Of a stretch of 64,000 bases of DNA, positions 63,320-64,000 are shown piece by piece. The number at the start of each line of letters is the position of its first letter. Position 1 is the first letter of the stretch. A model generated the notes under the pieces. It was given only the letters and a program-made list of their open reading frames with translations. It did no database searches and had not been told where the DNA came from. The position numbers were made by a program, and so were the translations under genes. Source of the stretch: Coprobacillaceae bacterium UN01-12pH3A (GTDB lineage Bacteria > Bacillota_I > Bacilli_A > Erysipelotrichales > Coprobacillaceae); the NCBI GenBank assembly GCA_027676805.1, contig JAQENU010000006.1, positions 1-64,000 of the forward strand. Direction: 5' to 3'.

Positions 63320-64000
63320 CTATCCGTTGGTTAACTCATCCAAACATATATAAAATAAGACTTTATCCATATCCAAAGTTTCAATGCCGTATGTTTTTAA
63401 AAATAACTCCATATATGAGGACGTAAAGGCTTCATGCAGCCATTCAAAATTAAAACGCAGTGTTCTTAAAGCAATCGCAATATCTAAATAACGATCATTG
63501 ACACCACACCCTACAACATCGATCCAGCCGGTGACATTCTTATCCTCTATCATAAAATTAGGCATACAGACATCACCATGACATAAAACTAAATCAAATT
63601 CTTTAGGGTAATGTGCCATCATCAAGTCGTATACGTCCTGTCCGCTCATTCCTTTAAATTCACGTTCAAAGTATTGTGTCTTGACTAGATTATGCTTTAT
63701 ATTATGGCGAACATGTTTTAATTTATCTTCCAGTGTATTATAGGAAGGAAAATCATGGTAATCGATCTGATGCCATTTTTTTATTTCTTTGGCATAAAGG
63801 ATCACCATTTCTTCCCTGCTCATTTGTTTAAAGCCATATTGTCCCATCATTCCCGGCAGCATTTCCATAACCAAATAATAGATGCCATGATCAAAAAGAT
63901 GAAAATAGACTTGTGGGACTTTTATTTTATCCTGAAGCCAAATCAGAATTTGAGCTTCTTTTTCAATATCTGATGAAGCAGAGCATTTAATCACAATATC
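63320..64000 (-). CDS. APH-family small-molecule kinase, 5' end outside window
   Basis: The frame is open through the window edge, so about 30-40 N-terminal residues are missing. The visible part starts DIVIKCSASSDIEKEAQILIWLQ, with the probable ATP-binding lysine in VIK, then YYLVMEMLPG (hinge), LCHGDVCMPNFMIED with the catalytic HGDxxxxN and TGWIDVVGCGVNDRYLDIAIAL with the metal-binding Asp. This is the pattern of APH(3')-type aminoglycoside phosphotransferases. Many chromosomal relatives act on other substrates, so aminoglycoside resistance should not be assumed. Confidence 0.88.
   Translation of the reverse strand, partial: DIVIKCSASSDIEKEAQILIWLQDKIKVPQVYFHLFDHGIYYLVMEMLPGMMGQYGFKQMSREEMVILYAKEIKKWHQIDYHDFPSYNTLEDKLKHVRHNIKHNLVKTQYFEREFKGMSGQDVYDLMMAHYPKEFDLVLCHGDVCMPNFMIEDKNVTGWIDVVGCGVNDRYLDIAIALRTLRFNFEWLHEAFTSSYMELFLKTYGIETLDMDKVLFYICLDELTNG

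Noticed and set aside
63320..64000. Aminoglycoside resistance determinant
   Set aside because: The kinase motifs are clear but specificity is not. The gene lies in a housekeeping-like operon with yfcE and a GNAT gene, without signs of mobility.

Overview
The window is AT-rich DNA, densely packed and almost entirely protein coding. It contains no rRNA, tRNA, CRISPR array, transposase or phage gene that I can see. The gene content points to a low-GC, Gram-positive, gut-type anaerobe, with the Erysipelotrichales and relatives the best fit. Supporting features are strong AGGAGG ribosome binding sites, short U-tailed terminators, CcpA-type cre boxes, a type III glutamine synthetase, an LPxTG-like sortase anchor, GH1 phospho-beta-glucosidases and an agmatine deiminase pathway. 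The species assignment is inference from gene content only.

Bases 1-15617 are the downstream part of a Wzx/Wzy-dependent surface polysaccharide operon, all on the + strand and truncated at its 5' side by the window edge. It starts with an aminotransferase, initiating phosphosugar transferase and acetyltransferase set like PglE/PglC/PglD (EpsN/EpsL/EpsM), which makes and loads an N-acetylated diamino-trideoxy sugar. It continues with four glycosyltransferases, a Wzy/EpsG polymerase, a Wzx flippase, UDP-glucose dehydrogenase and a UDP-glucuronate-type 4-epimerase. A TupA-like ATP-grasp ligase lies next to an EctB-like diaminobutyrate aminotransferase. The operon ends with an MBOAT plus SGNH O-acylation pair. 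Together these predict a uronic-acid polymer carrying an amide-linked diamino acid and O-acyl groups, and possibly zwitterionic.

Bases 15657-45725 are a mosaic of small transcription units. They include a membrane-linked XRE regulator, a sortase-anchored tandem esterase and an oligo-1,6-glucosidase, each of these two enzymes following an AraC-type regulator and preceded by a cre box. A SipW/TasA-like secretion pair is followed by a manganese riboswitch controlling mntP. Further on are a free-standing pyruvate-kinase C-domain protein, three GH1 phospho-glycosidases, an O-antigen-ligase-like membrane protein, LysR regulators, a MATE exporter, an M20 peptidase, aguA-aguB for putrescine production from agmatine, and an HPr-like protein without the phosphorylatable histidine.

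Bases 45824-55741 form a peptidoglycan-sugar salvage island on the - strand: AmiE-like hydrolase, PTS EIIC, MupG, MurQ, AnmK, a second EIIC and a MurK-like kinase. The probable regulator MurR is separated from it by an islet holding a RibD-like gene and a decayed gene. Two identical 15-bp palindromes mark the operon's promoters and are likely MurR operators. Bases 55836-64000 hold glnN with a GlnR/TnrA-like box at its promoter, an alpha/beta hydrolase, a large Abi_2/HEPN-domain protein that is the best candidate for an undescribed defence factor, a split ThrE-type exporter, a GNAT acetyltransferase, a YfcE-type phosphoesterase and an APH-family kinase cut by the window edge.
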